A stretch of DNA of 64,000 nt from Thermococcus henrietii (GCF_900198835.1 NZ_LT900021.1:1922001-1986000), one strand, 5' to 3'. Shown: positions 24,798 to 34,078, counted from the first letter of the stretch. Translations and numbers: made by a program. Notes: a model not told the origin generated them from the letters alone.

Positions 24798-26486
24798 TCA
24801 GAATATCAATGGCGCCCTGTACTCGCCCCAGACCTCGCGAAGGACATCGGTGACCTCGCCGAGGGTCGCGAGGTGCCTGTGGGCCTCGATGATGTAGGGC
24901 ATGAGGTTCTCGTCGTCGGTTTCGGCCGCGTTTCTGAGCTTATCGAGAGCTTCTTCAACCTTCTTGCTGTCCCTCTCGGAGCGAAGCTTCTTGAGGCGCT
25001 CAATCTGCTTCTCGCGGATGCTCGGGTTGACCTTGAGTATCTCGACCTCAAGGGGTTCATCCGTCTGGAACTTGTTGACGCCGACGATTATCCTCTTGCC
25101 CTCCTCGATTTCCTTCTGGTACTTGTAGGCGGCATCGGCAATCTCCTTCTGAATGTAGCCCCTCTCGATTGCCCTCATCATTCCACCCATCTTCTGAATC
25201 TTCTCGATGTACTTCAGAGCTTCTTCGTAGATGTGGTCGGTGAGCCACTCGATGTAGTAGGCACCTCCGAGCGGGTCAACGGTGTCAACGACACCGCTCT
25301 CGTAGGCGATAATCTGCTGGGTCCTCAGGGCAATCCTTACGCTCTTCTCGGTCGGGAGCGAGAGGGCCTCGTCGTAGGAGTTGGTGTGTAAACTCTGGGT
25401 TCCGCCGAGAACCGCCGCGAGGGCCTGAATGGCAACGCGGATGATGTTGTTCTCAGGCTGTTGAGCCGTAAGGGTTGAACCTGCCGTCTGGGTGTGGAAG
25501 CGGAGCATCATGGAGCGCGGGTTCTTGGCGTTGAACCACTCCTTCATGATGTAGGCCCAGAGCCTCCTCGCGGCCCTAAACTTCGCAATCTCCTCGAGGA
25601 AGTTGTTGTGAGCGTTGAAGAAGAAGCTCAGCCTTCCGGCGAACTTGTCAACGTCCATACCGCGCTCGATGACGGCCTTGACGTACTCGATACCGTCAGC
25701 CAGGGTGAAGGCAACCTCCTGGACCGCGTTGGCTCCGGCCTCTCTGATATGGTAACCACTTATGCTTATCGAGTTCCACTTCGGTATGTTCTCGGCACAG
25801 TACATTATGATGTCCGTTGTAAGGCGCATGCTCGGCCCGGGCGGGAAGATGTAGGTTCCCCTCGCTATGTACTCCTTCAGGATGTCGTTCTGAACCGTTC
25901 CGCGGAGCTTCTCCTGGGGAACGCCCTGCTCTTCGGCAACCAGAATGTACATCGCGAGCAGGTTTGCCGCGGTCGAGTTAATCGTCATGCTCGTTGAGAC
26001 CTTGTCGAGAGGAATGCCGTCGAAGAGAATCCTCATGTCCCAGAGCGAATCAATGGCAACGCCGACCTTTCCGACCTCTCCCTCGGCCATGGGGTGGTCG
26101 GAATCGTAGCCGAGCTGAGTCGGCAGGTCAAAGGCGACGCTCAAACCGGTCTGCCCCTGCTCGAGGAGGTACTTGTAGCGCTTGTTGCTCTCCTCGGCGG
26201 TGGCGTAGCCCGCGTACTGCCTCATCGTCCAGAATCTGCCACGGTACATCGTTGCGTAGACACCGCGCGTGAAGGGATACTCGCCGGGGAATCCGAGCTT
26301 CTCAAGGTAGTCCCAGTCCTCGCCGAGGTCAGCGGGAGTGTAGAGCCTCTTAATCTCGAAACCGTCATCTGTCATGAACTTCTCCTTTCTCTCTGGTCTC
26401 TTCTCGATGAACTTCTTGACAGTGGTCTCCTCCCAGCGCTTCTCCTCCTCGCGAATCTTGGCGAGCTTCTCCTTATCGAAGGTCAT
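24798..26486 (-). CDS. Methylmalonyl-CoA mutase, large (catalytic) subunit
   Basis: 562 residues comprising the substrate-binding TIM barrel of the adenosylcobalamin-dependent mutase that interconverts methylmalonyl-CoA and succinyl-CoA. Recognisable blocks are [99 protein letters not shown] and [13 protein letters not shown]. The C-terminal cobalamin-binding DXHXXG domain is absent because archaea encode it as a separate small subunit; that gene is not in this window. ATG 26486 follows GGTGGT by 4 nt. A TATA-like TTTTTATA lies just upstream near 26519-26527. Confidence 0.93.
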   Translation of the reverse strand: MTFDKEKLAKIREEEKRWEETTVKKFIEKRPERKEKFMTDDGFEIKRLYTPADLGEDWDYLEKLGFPGEYPFTRGVYATMYRGRFWTMRQYAGYATAEESNKRYKYLLEQGQTGLSVAFDLPTQLGYDSDHPMAEGEVGKVGVAIDSLWDMRILFDGIPLDKVSTSMTINSTAANLLAMYILVAEEQGVPQEKLRGTVQNDILKEYIARGTYIFPPGPSMRLTTDIIMYCAENIPKWNSISISGYHIREAGANAVQEVAFTLADGIEYVKAVIERGMDVDKFAGRLSFFFNAHNNFLEEIAKFRAARRLWAYIMKEWFNAKNPRSMMLRFHTQTAGSTLTAQQPENNIIRVAIQALAAVLGGTQSLHTNSYDEALSLPTEKSVRIALRTQQIIAYESGVVDTVDPLGGAYYIEWLTDHIYEEALKYIEKIQKMGGMMRAIERGYIQKEIADAAYKYQKEIEEGKRIIVGVNKFQTDEPLEVEILKVNPSIREKQIERLKKLRSERDSKKVEEALDKLRNAAETDDENLMPYIIEAHRHLATLGEVTDVLREVWGEYRAPLIF

Positions 26487-26572
26487 ATCAACCACCGCTT
26501 AGGGTAGGGCGGGGAACTATAAAAACCTTTTACATAGCGAAAGGAAGCATTTGGCATTGGATAAAAAGTCCA

Positions 26573-27343
26573 TCAGTCCGGAAACTCCCCTTTGACGAGG
26601 AGGAGCCACGTGGCGGAGAGCAGGCCGGCGGAGGCAACTGCAAAGGCCACCACAGTCTTCCAGGGCGTTCCGGCCACGCTCAGGTTTTCAAAGCTCATCT
26701 TCAACATCACGAGGGCCTGATAGCCGAGGGTCAGCCTCTCGGGGTGCTCGAAGTAGGGAACCTGCGGAAGGAGGAACTGGCCGAGGAAGAGTATCCCGAA
26801 CGTGGCGAGGGTTGCGTAGAGGGGCCTCCTGACGAGGACCGCCAAAAACATCGAGAGCGCCCCGAGAAAGGCCAGGATTACGGCGGTCGAAGCGAGGACC
26901 GCCCCAAAGTCAACGGCGAGGGCCTTAACCCCGGCCAAACCCGCGCGGTAGGGAAGGGGAGCGTAGAGCCAGACCACCGCGTAGGGGATTCCGAAGAGCA
27001 CGAGGAGTGCAGATAAACCCGCGAGGAACTTCCCGGCAAGGAACTCGCCGATTCCGATGGGCCTCGCGAGGATTAGCCTTATCGTGCCCCTGTCAATCTC
27101 TCCGGCGATGAGGTCGCTCATTATTATGACCGCTATGAGCTGGCCGATTATCCCGAGCCAGTAGTTTGGAAGCAGGTCGGCGAAGATGCCCTCAAAGCCC
27201 TTCTTAAGAGGTTCAACCCCCGTCCCGCTCGCGTTGGGGCTGAGCAGGTAGATTACCGCCGGGAAAATCGTAACGAGGAAGAGCAGCTTGAACTTCCGCG
27301 AGCGGATTAGCCTTAGAAACTCGGTCTCGAAAACCGGCGTCAT
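26573..27343 (-). CDS. ABC-2 type transporter permease
   Basis: 256 residues with about six hydrophobic segments. The N-terminal MTPVFETEFLRLIRSRKFKLLFLVTIF and the AGEIDRGTIRLILARPIGIGEFLAGKFLAG loop are standard ABC-2 permease features. With the ATPase encoded upstream it forms an exporter of unknown substrate; the DrrB/NosY-like type often exports drugs, lipids or assembles oxidoreductases. ATG 27343 overlaps the ATPase stop (ATGA), giving translational coupling. A longer in-frame reading to 27673 is antisense-type shadow within the ATPase gene and is not used. Confidence 0.87.
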   Translation of the reverse strand: MTPVFETEFLRLIRSRKFKLLFLVTIFPAVIYLLSPNASGTGVEPLKKGFEGIFADLLPNYWLGIIGQLIAVIIMSDLIAGEIDRGTIRLILARPIGIGEFLAGKFLAGLSALLVLFGIPYAVVWLYAPLPYRAGLAGVKALAVDFGAVLASTAVILAFLGALSMFLAVLVRRPLYATLATFGILFLGQFLLPQVPYFEHPERLTLGYQALVMLKMSFENLSVAGTPWKTVVAFAVASAGLLSATWLLLVKGEFPD

Positions 27344-28278
27344 TCCTCCCACCCCGCGTTGAAGCGCTTCATGAGGATTCTCTCCAGCGGACTCGTGTGG
27401 GGCTTGAAGAGCTTCAGCGCGAGGCCGTTCTCGCCTATAAACCGAGGAACCTCCGTGAAGAACCTCTCCGCGAAGCGCTCGTCGAGGCGAACCCGCAGGA
27501 TTCCCTCTTCCTCCCAGACCTCGCGCACGTAAACCTTGTCGCGCAGGAACTCCATCAGCCGGGCGTTGTCCGAGACGACCACGTCGTAGTCGTTGCTCTC
27601 GAACCTCGTCAGGTCTTTGACGCGCCCCTGCTCTATCATCTGGCCGTCCTTGATTATGCCCACGTAGTTGCACGTCCTCTCGATTTCGCTGACTATGTGG
27701 CTCGACAGGAAGACCGTCTTTCCAGCCTTCGCCAGCTCGAGAACCTTTCCTATGAACTCTATCCTGCCGATGGGGTCGAGGTTGCTGGTCGGCTCGTCGA
27801 GGATGAGCAGTTCGGGGTCGCCGATTAGGGCGGACGCGAAGGAAACCCTCTGCCTCTGCCCGCTCGAGAGCTCCCTCACCCTGTTGAAGGCGAGCCTTCC
27901 GACGCCGGTGTAGGACATCAGCTCCCTCGCCCGCGCCCTCGCCTCCTCCCGCCCAAGGCCGGAGAGCCTGCCCATATAAACCAGAAACTCGAAAACAGTC
28001 ATGTCCTCGTATGCCAAGGGCTTCTCGGGCATATAGCCGACCTTCCTCATGATTTCAACCCTCTCACGGGGCATCTCAAGGCCCAGAATCCTAATCTCAC
28101 CGTAGGTCGGCTTCAGCGCGCCGGTGAGCATCTTGATTGTCGTCGTCTTTCCTGCCCCGTTCGGCCCGAGGAAGCCGTAAACGACCCCCTTCGGAACCCT
28201 AAGGTCGAGGTTGTAGACGACGTTGCGCTTTCCGAAGAACTTGGTGAGCCTGAGGGTCTCAATGGCGTAGTCGGCCAT
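27340..28278 (-). CDS. ABC transporter ATP-binding protein (ABC-2 exporter)
   Basis: 312 residues. Walker A GPNGAGKTTTIKML near residues 38-51, signature LSSGQRQRVSFA, Walker B LLILDEPTSNLDP and the switch His in SSHIVSEIE are all present, so it should be active. The domain beyond about residue 215 is the usual extension of DrrA-like ATPases. It energises the permease encoded immediately downstream. The start is ATG 28278 with a weak ribosome binding site. The gene is preceded by about 200 bp of AT-rich intergenic DNA shared with a rightward gene. Confidence 0.92.
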   Translation of the reverse strand: MADYAIETLRLTKFFGKRNVVYNLDLRVPKGVVYGFLGPNGAGKTTTIKMLTGALKPTYGEIRILGLEMPRERVEIMRKVGYMPEKPLAYEDMTVFEFLVYMGRLSGLGREEARARARELMSYTGVGRLAFNRVRELSSGQRQRVSFASALIGDPELLILDEPTSNLDPIGRIEFIGKVLELAKAGKTVFLSSHIVSEIERTCNYVGIIKDGQMIEQGRVKDLTRFESNDYDVVVSDNARLMEFLRDKVYVREVWEEEGILRVRLDERFAERFFTEVPRFIGENGLALKLFKPHTSPLERILMKRFNAGWEE

Positions 28279-28480
28279 CTTAACACCTAAATTGAAATCG
28301 AAGCGATGCTAATAAGCTTTGTGCCGACGTCCCGACAAAATTGGCGGGTTTGATTATCATTTTGACAAAGAGCCAGCCGGGGGCGCTCTCTCAGTTGAAC
28401 ATTTTACAAAAACCCACCCGAAATCCTAATAATCTTCGAATACTACCCCAAATTTCGAAAAACTTTGCGGAGGTGATGGC

Positions 28481-28768
28481 GTGCAGAGCGTAGCCAGGAG
28501 GGCGCGCTCCAAGTGGGTCACTGGGTTGAGGCCCCGGCTGGAGGAAGCCTTTTCGCGCGGGGCCTTCGAGGGGACCCTCTTTGGCAGGGCCGAGCTCAAG
28601 GGGCTCGACATGCTGGAGGTCGTTGAGATAAAGCTCGTCCCCGGAAAGCCCGAGGGACCTTCCTTCGAGGTCTCGGGTAGAATCGTGACGTTCAAGTTCC
28701 CCGTGGAGAAGGGGGAGAGCCTTGACGACGTTTACTACCCCCTGATGGGCATGCTCAACAGGGTTTAA
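28481..28768 (+). CDS. Small conserved protein, function unknown
   Basis: 95 residues from GTG 28481, 4 nt after a strong GGAGGTGAT; the nearby ATG is out of frame and stops at once. The N-terminal 30 residues are basic and helical (VARRARSKWVTGLRPRLEEAFSRG); the rest is beta-rich (GRAELKGLDMLEVVEIKLVPGKPEG). I do not recognise it. It precedes an MBL-fold gene that has its own TATA box, so the two need not be one operon. Confidence 0.55.
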   Translation: MQSVARRARSKWVTGLRPRLEEAFSRGAFEGTLFGRAELKGLDMLEVVEIKLVPGKPEGPSFEVSGRIVTFKFPVEKGESLDDVYYPLMGMLNRV

Positions 28769-28798
28769 AGCTTTAAGCTCCCTCCCCAAGTTTTTCTG

Positions 28799-29656
28799 AT
28801 GCTCGTCAAAGGTATCGGCCTCGACAGCTCGGCTCGCTTCACCTTCCAGAGCCACGCCCACAGTGACCACTTCGTTAGCGGGGAGGTTATCTTCGCGACC
28901 AGGGCGACGAAGTTCCTCAGCCACCTCCGCAAGGGCGGGTTCTACCGCGAGGTCGGGTTCAGGAAGACCTTCTACATCGGCGATGTTAAGGCGAAGCTCT
29001 ATCCAGCTGGACATATGCTCGGTTCGGCCGGAATAAAGCTCTGGCTCGATACCGGAACGCTCTTCTACACCGGCGACACCAAGTGGTTCAAGCTGAGAAC
29101 GGCAGAGAAGAGTCGCTTCCCGAGGGCAGACTTCCTGATAATCGAGGCCACCTTCGGCGTTCCAGCTTTCACGTTCCCAACTCCAAGGGAAGCGGAGAAG
29201 AAGCTGGTCGCCTTCGTCGAAGAAGCGCTTGACAGGGGAAAGAGGCCCGTTCTCTACGTGAACCAGACCGGGAAGGCGCAGGAGGTTATGAAGATACTCG
29301 ACGTCCACGGGATAACCGTAAGGCCCTCGCGCGAGATGATAAAAGTGGCGAGGGTTTACTCCAAGTTCGGAGTTCGCTTTGGCAACATCGAGAGGGATGG
29401 GGAGGTAATCCTCCGCTCCTACCGCTCGCCGAGGGTCGAGAACTCTTTAAGCCCCTGGGAGCTAACCGTTTCCGGCTTCGGGAGGCTGAGACTCAGCAAC
29501 CACGCCGACTTCTGGGAGCTGGTGAGGATAGTGGAAAGGGTGAAGCCTGAGAGAATCTTCACCGTCTACGGCTTTGCCCGGGAGTTCGCCGAAATCCTCA
29601 GGGGGCTCGGCTACGATGCCGAACCCGCGGAAAGAACATCAGAGCTCACAGTTTAA
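28799..29656 (+). CDS. Metallo-beta-lactamase-fold protein, CPSF/exonuclease-like
   Basis: 285 residues with the MBL metal motif SHAHSDH near residues 18-24, further ligands in GHMLGSAG and YTGDTK, and the C-terminal LSNHADF motif typical of the CPSF73/beta-CASP-related 'exonuclease of the beta-lactamase fold' group. The compact length argues against a full beta-CASP insert. A role in RNA or DNA end processing is likely by family but unproven. TATA-like CTTTAAG (about 28770-28776) is 25 bp before the ATG and there is no Shine-Dalgarno, so the message is probably leaderless. Confidence 0.75.
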   Translation: MLVKGIGLDSSARFTFQSHAHSDHFVSGEVIFATRATKFLSHLRKGGFYREVGFRKTFYIGDVKAKLYPAGHMLGSAGIKLWLDTGTLFYTGDTKWFKLRTAEKSRFPRADFLIIEATFGVPAFTFPTPREAEKKLVAFVEEALDRGKRPVLYVNQTGKAQEVMKILDVHGITVRPSREMIKVARVYSKFGVRFGNIERDGEVILRSYRSPRVENSLSPWELTVSGFGRLRLSNHADFWELVRIVERVKPERIFTVYGFAREFAEILRGLGYDAEPAERTSELTV

Positions 29657-29684
29657 CTAACCTCATGGAACTAAAATCGAAAAG

Positions 29685-29725
29685 TTTATAAAGGGTTGAC
29701 TTTTTAGTAACTACTGGTAACCAAA
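29685..29725 (+). promoter_or_regulatory. Heat-shock promoter: TATA box and Phr operator
   Basis: TTTATAAA (29685-29692) is followed by a site at 29703-29725 that fits every fixed position of the Pyrococcus Phr consensus TTT-N2-T-N2-C-N5-GT-N-A-N2-AAA. It overlaps the expected transcription start. Phr is known to block polymerase recruitment at hsp20 and the AAA+ ATPase gene in P. furiosus. Confidence 0.8.
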
Positions 29726-29752
29726 ATAAAGGCCGTCGGGAGGTGATGCCCG

Positions 29753-30235
29753 ATGGTCTGGAGGAGGGACCGCTACTGGGACCCGTTTGACATAATGAGG
29801 GAAATCCAGGAGGAGATTGACGCCATATTCCGCGACTTCATGAGGGGCCCAAGGCTCTGGAGCTACCGCGAGCCGGAGCGCATTGAAATCAGCGAAACCT
29901 GGAGAGAGCCCTTCGTGGACATCTTTGACAGGGGAGACAGGTTCGTCATCACCGTCGAGCTCCCCGGAGTCAGAAAGGAGGACATCAAGCTCAGGGTTAC
30001 GGAAGACACCGTCTACATCGAGGCCCAGATAAAGCGCGAGAAGGAGCTCGAGGAGGAGGGCGCGATAAGAATCGAGCGCTACTACAGCGGTTACAGAAGG
30101 GTCATCAGGCTTCCTGAGGAGGTCATCCCCGAGAAAGCCAGGGCCCGCTACAACAACGGCGTCCTCGAAATCGAGCTTCCCAAGAAGGCCCCGAAGAAGA
30201 CCGAGGACGAGGGCTTCGAGGTCAAGATTGAGTGA
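29753..30235 (+). CDS. Small heat-shock protein Hsp20
   Basis: 160 residues. ATP-independent chaperone holding unfolding proteins, active as large oligomers in the cytoplasm. The alpha-crystallin domain covers about residues 48-150 (PFVDIFDRGDRFVITVELPGVRKEDIKLRVTEDTVYIEA ... RARYNNGVLEIELPK) and the N-terminus is rich in aromatic and charged residues (RRDRYWDPFDIMREIQEEID). The C-terminal I-X-I-type anchor may be EVKIE. GGAGGTGAT precedes the ATG. A perfect-consensus Phr operator indicates heat-shock control. The Cdc48 gene follows on the same strand. Confidence 0.95.
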   Translation: MVWRRDRYWDPFDIMREIQEEIDAIFRDFMRGPRLWSYREPERIEISETWREPFVDIFDRGDRFVITVELPGVRKEDIKLRVTEDTVYIEAQIKREKELEEEGAIRIERYYSGYRRVIRLPEEVIPEKARARYNNGVLEIELPKKAPKKTEDEGFEVKIE

Positions 30236-30241
30236 AATTGG

Positions 30242-30278
30242 CTCTTTCGTTGTTTTTCATTTGAAGGGGCTCCGCCCC
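30242..30278 (+). terminator. T-rich stretch and GC hairpin after hsp20
   Basis: T-runs (TTTCGTTGTTTTTCATTT, about 30244-30262) just after the hsp20 stop are typical archaeal termination signals. They are followed by a GGGGC-TCC-GCCCC stem-loop at 30266-30278. Cdc48 starts 54 bp later, so it probably has its own promoter. Confidence 0.4.
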
Positions 30279-30331
30279 CAGGTAAAATAAAGCCCATCAC
30301 AATCATCGCTCACAAAACGGAGGTGGTGTAT

Positions 30332-32722
30332 ATGAGCGAGAGGAAGGAAATCAAGCTTAAGGTCGCGTCCGCTTATCAGAGGGACGTTGGAAGGGGAATC
30401 GTCAGGATTGACAGGACCGCCATGCGCGAGCTCAACGTCCAGCCGGGCGACATAGTCGAGATTATCGGAACCAAGAACACCGCAGCGGTCGTCTGGCCCG
30501 CTTACCCGGAGGACGAGGGACTCAACATCATCAGAATGGACGGAACCATCAGGAAGAACGCCGGCGTCGGACTCGGCGACGAGGTTACGGTTAGGAAGGC
30601 CGACGTTAAGGAGGCTAAAAAGGTCATCGTTGCCCCGACCGAGCCGATTAGGTTTGGAAGGGACTTCGTCGAGTGGCTCCACAGCAGGCTCGTCGGCAGG
30701 CCCGTCGTCAGGGGAGACTACATCAAGATAGGAATCCTCGGTCAGGAACTCACGTTCGTCGTCACCGCGACAACTCCGGCCGGAATAGTCCAGATAACCG
30801 AGTTCACCGACTTCCAGGTCAGCGAGAAGCCCGTCAAGGAGGTCGCCAAGACCGCAACGCTCGGCGTTACCTACGAGGACATCGGTGGCCTGAAGGACGT
30901 CATCCAGAAGGTCAGGGAGATGATTGAGCTCCCGCTCAAGCACCCGGAGATATTCGAGAAGCTCGGCATCGAGCCTCCGAAGGGTGTCCTGCTCTACGGT
31001 CCTCCGGGAACGGGTAAGACCCTCCTCGCGAAGGCCGTCGCCAACGAGGCAAACGCCCACTTCATAGCCATCAACGGGCCGGAGATAATGAGCAAGTACT
31101 ACGGTGAGAGCGAAGAGAGGCTCAGGGAGGTCTTCAAGGAGGCCGAGGAGAACGCACCGGCGATAATCTTCATCGACGAGATTGATGCCATCGCTCCAAA
31201 GAGAGAGGAGACCCACGGTGAGGTTGAGAAGCGCGTCGTCAGCCAGCTCCTGACGCTGATGGACGGTCTCAAGAGCAGGGGCAAGGTCATAGTCATCGGT
31301 GCCACCAACAGGCCCGACGCCATCGACCCGGCTCTCAGGAGACCCGGAAGGTTTGACAGGGAGCTTGAGGTCGGCGTCCCGGACAAGCAGGGCAGAAAGG
31401 AGATACTCCAGATACACACCAGAGGAATGCCCATCGAGCCAGACTTCAGGAGGGACAAGGTGATAGAGATACTCGAGAAGCTCCGCGGTGACGAGAGGTT
31501 CAGGGACGTTATCGACAGGGCTATAGAGAAGGTCGAGAAGGCGAAGGACGAGGAGGAAATAAAGAGGGCCCTCAGGGAGCTCGACGAGAGGCTCTACGAC
31601 GAGGTCAAGGCGAGGCTCATCGACGCGCTCCTCGAGGAGCTGGCCGAGGTCACCCACGGCTTCGTCGGAGCGGACCTCGCGGCTCTGGCGAGAGAGGCGG
31701 CGATGGCGGCGCTCAGGAGGCTCATCAAGGAGGGCAAGATTGACTTCGAGGCCGAGCACATACCCAGGGAAGTCCTCGAGGATCTCAAGGTCACCAGGAA
31801 GGACTTCTACGAGGCCCTCAAGATGGTCGAGCCGTCAGCGCTCAGGGAGGTCCTCCTCGAGGTGCCGAACGTCCGCTGGGAGGACATCGGAGGTCTCGAA
31901 GACGTCAAGCAGGAGCTCCGCGAGGCAGTAGAATGGCCACTCAAGTACCCGGAGGCCTTCATGGGACTCGGAATCACCCCGCCGAAGGGAATCCTGCTCT
32001 ACGGTCCGCCGGGAACCGGTAAAACGTTACTCGCCAAGGCCGTGGCGAACGAGAGCGAGGCCAACTTCATCGCCATCAAGGGTCCAGAGGTGCTCAGCAA
32101 GTGGGTCGGCGAGAGCGAGAAGAACATCAGGGAGATATTCAGGAAGGCCAGGCAGGCGGCTCCAACGGTGATATTCATCGACGAGATTGACGCAATAGCT
32201 CCGCGCAGGGGAACCGACGTCAACCGCGTAACCGACAGGCTCATCAACCAGCTCCTCACCGAGATGGATGGAATCCAGGAGAACAGCGGTGTCGTCGTCA
32301 TAGGTGCCACCAACAGGCCGGACATCATCGACCCGGCCCTGCTCAGGCCAGGAAGGTTCGACAGGCTGATACTCGTGCCAGCGCCGGACGAGAAGGCCAG
32401 GCTGGAAATATTCAAGGTGCACACCAGGAAGGTCCCGCTCGCGGAGGACGTGAACCTCGAGGAGCTCGCCAAGAGAACAGAGGGCTACACCGGTGCCGAC
32501 ATCGAGGCCGTCGTCAGAGAGGCCGCGATGCTCGCCATGAGGAGAGCGCTCCAGGAGGGCATCATCAAGCCCGGCATGAAGGCCGACGAAATCAGGAGAA
32601 AGGTCAAGGTCACCATGAAGGACTTCGAGGAGGCCCTGAAAAAGATTGGGCCGTCGGTGAGCAAGGAGACGATGGAGTACTACAGGAAGATACAGGAGCA
32701 GTTCAAGCAGTCCCGCGGTTGA
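30332..32722 (+). CDS. Cdc48/VAT-type AAA ATPase
   Basis: 796 residues. Unfoldase that threads proteins for degradation or disassembly. The N-domain (about 1-185; double-psi barrel plus four-stranded barrel) is followed by D1 with Walker A GPPGTGKT at about 223 and D2 with a second GPPGTGKT at about 558; both have [17 protein letters not shown] Walker B motifs and arginine-finger GATNRPD regions. A charged helical insert of about 60 residues sits in the D1 lid (near 370-430), as in other Thermococcales. The tail [16 protein letters not shown] is basic and may bind the proteasome. ATG 30332 follows GGTGGT by 4 nt. It is next to the Phr-controlled hsp20, but I found no good Phr site for it. Confidence 0.95.
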   Translation: MSERKEIKLKVASAYQRDVGRGIVRIDRTAMRELNVQPGDIVEIIGTKNTAAVVWPAYPEDEGLNIIRMDGTIRKNAGVGLGDEVTVRKADVKEAKKVIVAPTEPIRFGRDFVEWLHSRLVGRPVVRGDYIKIGILGQELTFVVTATTPAGIVQITEFTDFQVSEKPVKEVAKTATLGVTYEDIGGLKDVIQKVREMIELPLKHPEIFEKLGIEPPKGVLLYGPPGTGKTLLAKAVANEANAHFIAINGPEIMSKYYGESEERLREVFKEAEENAPAIIFIDEIDAIAPKREETHGEVEKRVVSQLLTLMDGLKSRGKVIVIGATNRPDAIDPALRRPGRFDRELEVGVPDKQGRKEILQIHTRGMPIEPDFRRDKVIEILEKLRGDERFRDVIDRAIEKVEKAKDEEEIKRALRELDERLYDEVKARLIDALLEELAEVTHGFVGADLAALAREAAMAALRRLIKEGKIDFEAEHIPREVLEDLKVTRKDFYEALKMVEPSALREVLLEVPNVRWEDIGGLEDVKQELREAVEWPLKYPEAFMGLGITPPKGILLYGPPGTGKTLLAKAVANESEANFIAIKGPEVLSKWVGESEKNIREIFRKARQAAPTVIFIDEIDAIAPRRGTDVNRVTDRLINQLLTEMDGIQENSGVVVIGATNRPDIIDPALLRPGRFDRLILVPAPDEKARLEIFKVHTRKVPLAEDVNLEELAKRTEGYTGADIEAVVREAAMLAMRRALQEGIIKPGMKADEIRRKVKVTMKDFEEALKKIGPSVSKETMEYYRKIQEQFKQSRG

Positions 32723-32778
32723 CCGCGTGGCACCTTCACATTTTTAACTTCTTCCTTTCTACCCTCTGAGGTGGTTCG

Positions 32779-33237
32779 ATGAGGAGGAAGCTTGCGGTTT
32801 TGGTTTTTCTGGCGGTATTTCTGATGATGTACCTCTACCCCCTCTCGATAGTCCCGCTCCTGCTCCTCGCGAGGGAGTGGGAGGAATTCCGGGAGGAGTG
32901 GAGAAAGTCTGTCCTCTTCATAGGGCTCTCGATACCGCTCTACGGGGCGAAGATTGCCCTCGGCATCTCAGGCTGGGCCAAGACCCTTGGAATAACGCCG
33001 GTTCACGTTTCGCCTGCAATATGGTGGGCGGTTTATCTGGCCTTCACGGCACTCCAAACGCTGGCGGTTTACTACGTCTACCGCGTCGGAAAGGGGCTGG
33101 GCGACTACGCGAGAACCGGTGGGCTCGTAATGCTGATTGCCGTTCCGCTACACCTGCTCAGCCTCAAGCTGTACTTCATCCTCACGTGGACCGGGTTACT
33201 CCTCTTCCTGCTCGGTCTTGAAAAGGAAAGGAGGTGA
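32779..33237 (+). CDS. Membrane protein, function unknown
   Basis: 152 residues with about five hydrophobic segments (about 5-28, 44-62, 78-97, 110-128, 132-148) and a charged loop after the first. The family is not recognised. GAGGTGG precedes the ATG. The next gene starts 4 nt after its stop and shares its leader region (GGAGGTGATAGG), so the two are probably co-transcribed. Confidence 0.6.
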   Translation: MRRKLAVLVFLAVFLMMYLYPLSIVPLLLLAREWEEFREEWRKSVLFIGLSIPLYGAKIALGISGWAKTLGITPVHVSPAIWWAVYLAFTALQTLAVYYVYRVGKGLGDYARTGGLVMLIAVPLHLLSLKLYFILTWTGLLLFLLGLEKERR

Positions 33238-33241
33238 TAGG

Positions 33242-33487
33242 ATGATTTACGGAGTCCTGCTTAGCATACCCGCGAAGTTCGTGACCAAGTATGAGGACGA
33301 GGTCAGGAAGACCATCGGCTACGGCATAGCGAGGGGCGACATAATAAGCTTCACCGAGGCCCGATACAAGGGCGACGTCGCCTTCGTGATGCTCGCCCGC
33401 TCCAACAGGGCCGCGGAGAGGGTAGCAAACGAGCTCAAGGAACTGCCAATAAACGTCAAGGTCATTGAGATTGAAGGCGAGAGCTGA
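33242..33487 (+). CDS. Small cytosolic protein, function unknown
   Basis: 81 residues from ATG 33242, 4 nt after a strong GGAGGTGAT. The order of strands and helices (IYGVLLSIPAKF, a helix, GDIISFTEARYKGDVAFVMLAR, a helix, VKVIEIEGE) suggests a small alpha/beta ferredoxin-like fold. The family is not recognised. It lies directly behind a membrane protein gene and is followed by a T-rich terminator. Confidence 0.6.
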   Translation: MIYGVLLSIPAKFVTKYEDEVRKTIGYGIARGDIISFTEARYKGDVAFVMLARSNRAAERVANELKELPINVKVIEIEGES

Positions 33488-33498
33488 TTTGCCCCCTA

Positions 33499-33524
33499 CT
33501 TTTTATTGCGCTCGTTTTCTTTTT
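33499..33524 (+). terminator. T-rich transcription terminator
   Basis: Three T-runs (CTTTTTATT, GTTTTC, TTTTTG) directly follow the stop at 33487, the usual archaeal oligo-T termination signal. The 33488-33602 gap otherwise holds nothing I can name. Confidence 0.4.
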
Positions 33525-33602
33525 GGACAATCCGGGAAAGAGAACGGGAAAAGTTCTGGCTAGACCAAGGGGCATGAAGGACGGCCGGTTCAACAGACTT
33601 GA

Positions 33603-33752
33603 TTAAGCAACCCATTCGAGCTCGTAGCCCCTCGCGCGGAGCTTTACCATTTCCTCCCTCGCTATTCTCTCGGCCTTCTTTATGTCGTTGGTGACGACTA
33701 TCTTTTCCTTGGGCAGGGTGTTGTTCATGTAGTAGACAATCCTCACAAGCAT
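33603..33752 (-). CDS. 49-residue protein A, paralogue of 33929-34078
   Basis: 49 residues; GGTGAT lies 3 nt before the ATG at 33752. A short beta start (MLVRIVYYMNN) precedes KEKIVVTNDIKKAERIAREEMVKLRARGYELEWVA, a strand-helix-strand layout. Its second half aligns with the 49-residue protein encoded 176 bp upstream (IVV/IVF, A-RIA-E, a basic run, YELE). Function unknown. The promoter contains a TGM-like dyad, so it may respond to sugar through Tgr/TrmBL1. A single unit of this kind could be a small binding or adaptor domain. Confidence 0.7.
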   Translation of the reverse strand: MLVRIVYYMNNTLPKEKIVVTNDIKKAERIAREEMVKLRARGYELEWVA

Positions 33753-33767
33753 GCCATCACCCCTATG

Positions 33768-33806
33768 TATCACTGACAGTGAGGAGTTGATGCATGGTTT
33801 TAAAAA
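33768..33806 (-). promoter_or_regulatory. Promoter of the 49-residue protein gene with TGM-like site
   Basis: A minus-strand TATA box (GTTTTTAAA, 33798-33806) is followed toward the gene by TATCAC-TGACA-GTGAGG at 33768-33784, matching TATCAC-N5-GTGATA at 10 of 12 fixed positions. The core TCACTGACAGTGA is a perfect dyad. It sits over the expected start of transcription, the repressing position for Tgr/TrmBL1. Confidence 0.55.
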
Positions 33807-33928
33807 CATTATTGACCATAATAAAACATCAGTGAACATAATAGTGCGAACAAAAAAGTGCAATAGAGAACATTTAAAAACATGAGAACCAATGTGCTGA
33901 GGTATGCAGGGAAGTTAAGAAATAGAAG

Positions 33929-34078
33929 TCACTCGAGCTTCTCAAGCTCGTAAACCACAGCGTCCTTCCGCTTAAGTTCCCGAACGGCTATTCTCCTCGC
34001 CTCGTCGGCCGTTTCGGCCTCGAACACTATCGTCTTCCCGCTCTCCTCCCCGCCGTGGAGGGTGAGGGCCCACCTCAT
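33929..34078 (-). CDS. 49-residue protein B, paralogue of 33603-33752
   Basis: A 49-residue frame read directly from the sequence: ATG 34078, GGTGAT 3 nt upstream, TGA at 33929-33931. The product begins MRWALTLHGGEESGKTIVFE and continues AETADEARRIAVRELKRKDA, ending VVYELEKLE. The identical length, strand, Shine-Dalgarno spacing and strand-helix-strand pattern as protein A support both as real genes. A TATA-like box is not obvious within 30 bp upstream; its promoter may be shared with the region before the divergent JAMM gene. Function unknown. Confidence 0.65.
   Translation of the reverse strand: MRWALTLHGGEESGKTIVFEAETADEARRIAVRELKRKDAVVYELEKLE

Noticed and set aside
24798-26486. Truncated methylmalonyl-CoA mutase lacking the cobalamin-binding domain.
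   Set aside because: Archaea normally encode the large and cobalamin-binding parts as separate genes; the 562-residue length is complete for the large subunit.
27344-27673. N-terminal extension of the ABC-2 permease frame to 366 residues.
   Set aside because: The added part is Arg/Gly/Ala-rich shadow sequence inside the ATPase gene; ATG 27343 with ATGA coupling starts a normal permease.
30257-31759. A 500-codon open frame on the minus strand opposite cdc48, and similar long antisense frames opposite the aminotransferase (48299-49417), the ABC permease (40646-41839) and the DAHP/transketolase region.
   Set aside because: They lack ribosome binding sites and family motifs and reflect GC-rich codon bias of the true genes on the other strand.
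33540-33600. Possible tRNA because of GGTTCAAC and a preceding GC-rich stretch.
   Set aside because: No acceptor stem, anticodon arm or CCA-side pairing can be drawn; only the T-loop-like heptamer is present.
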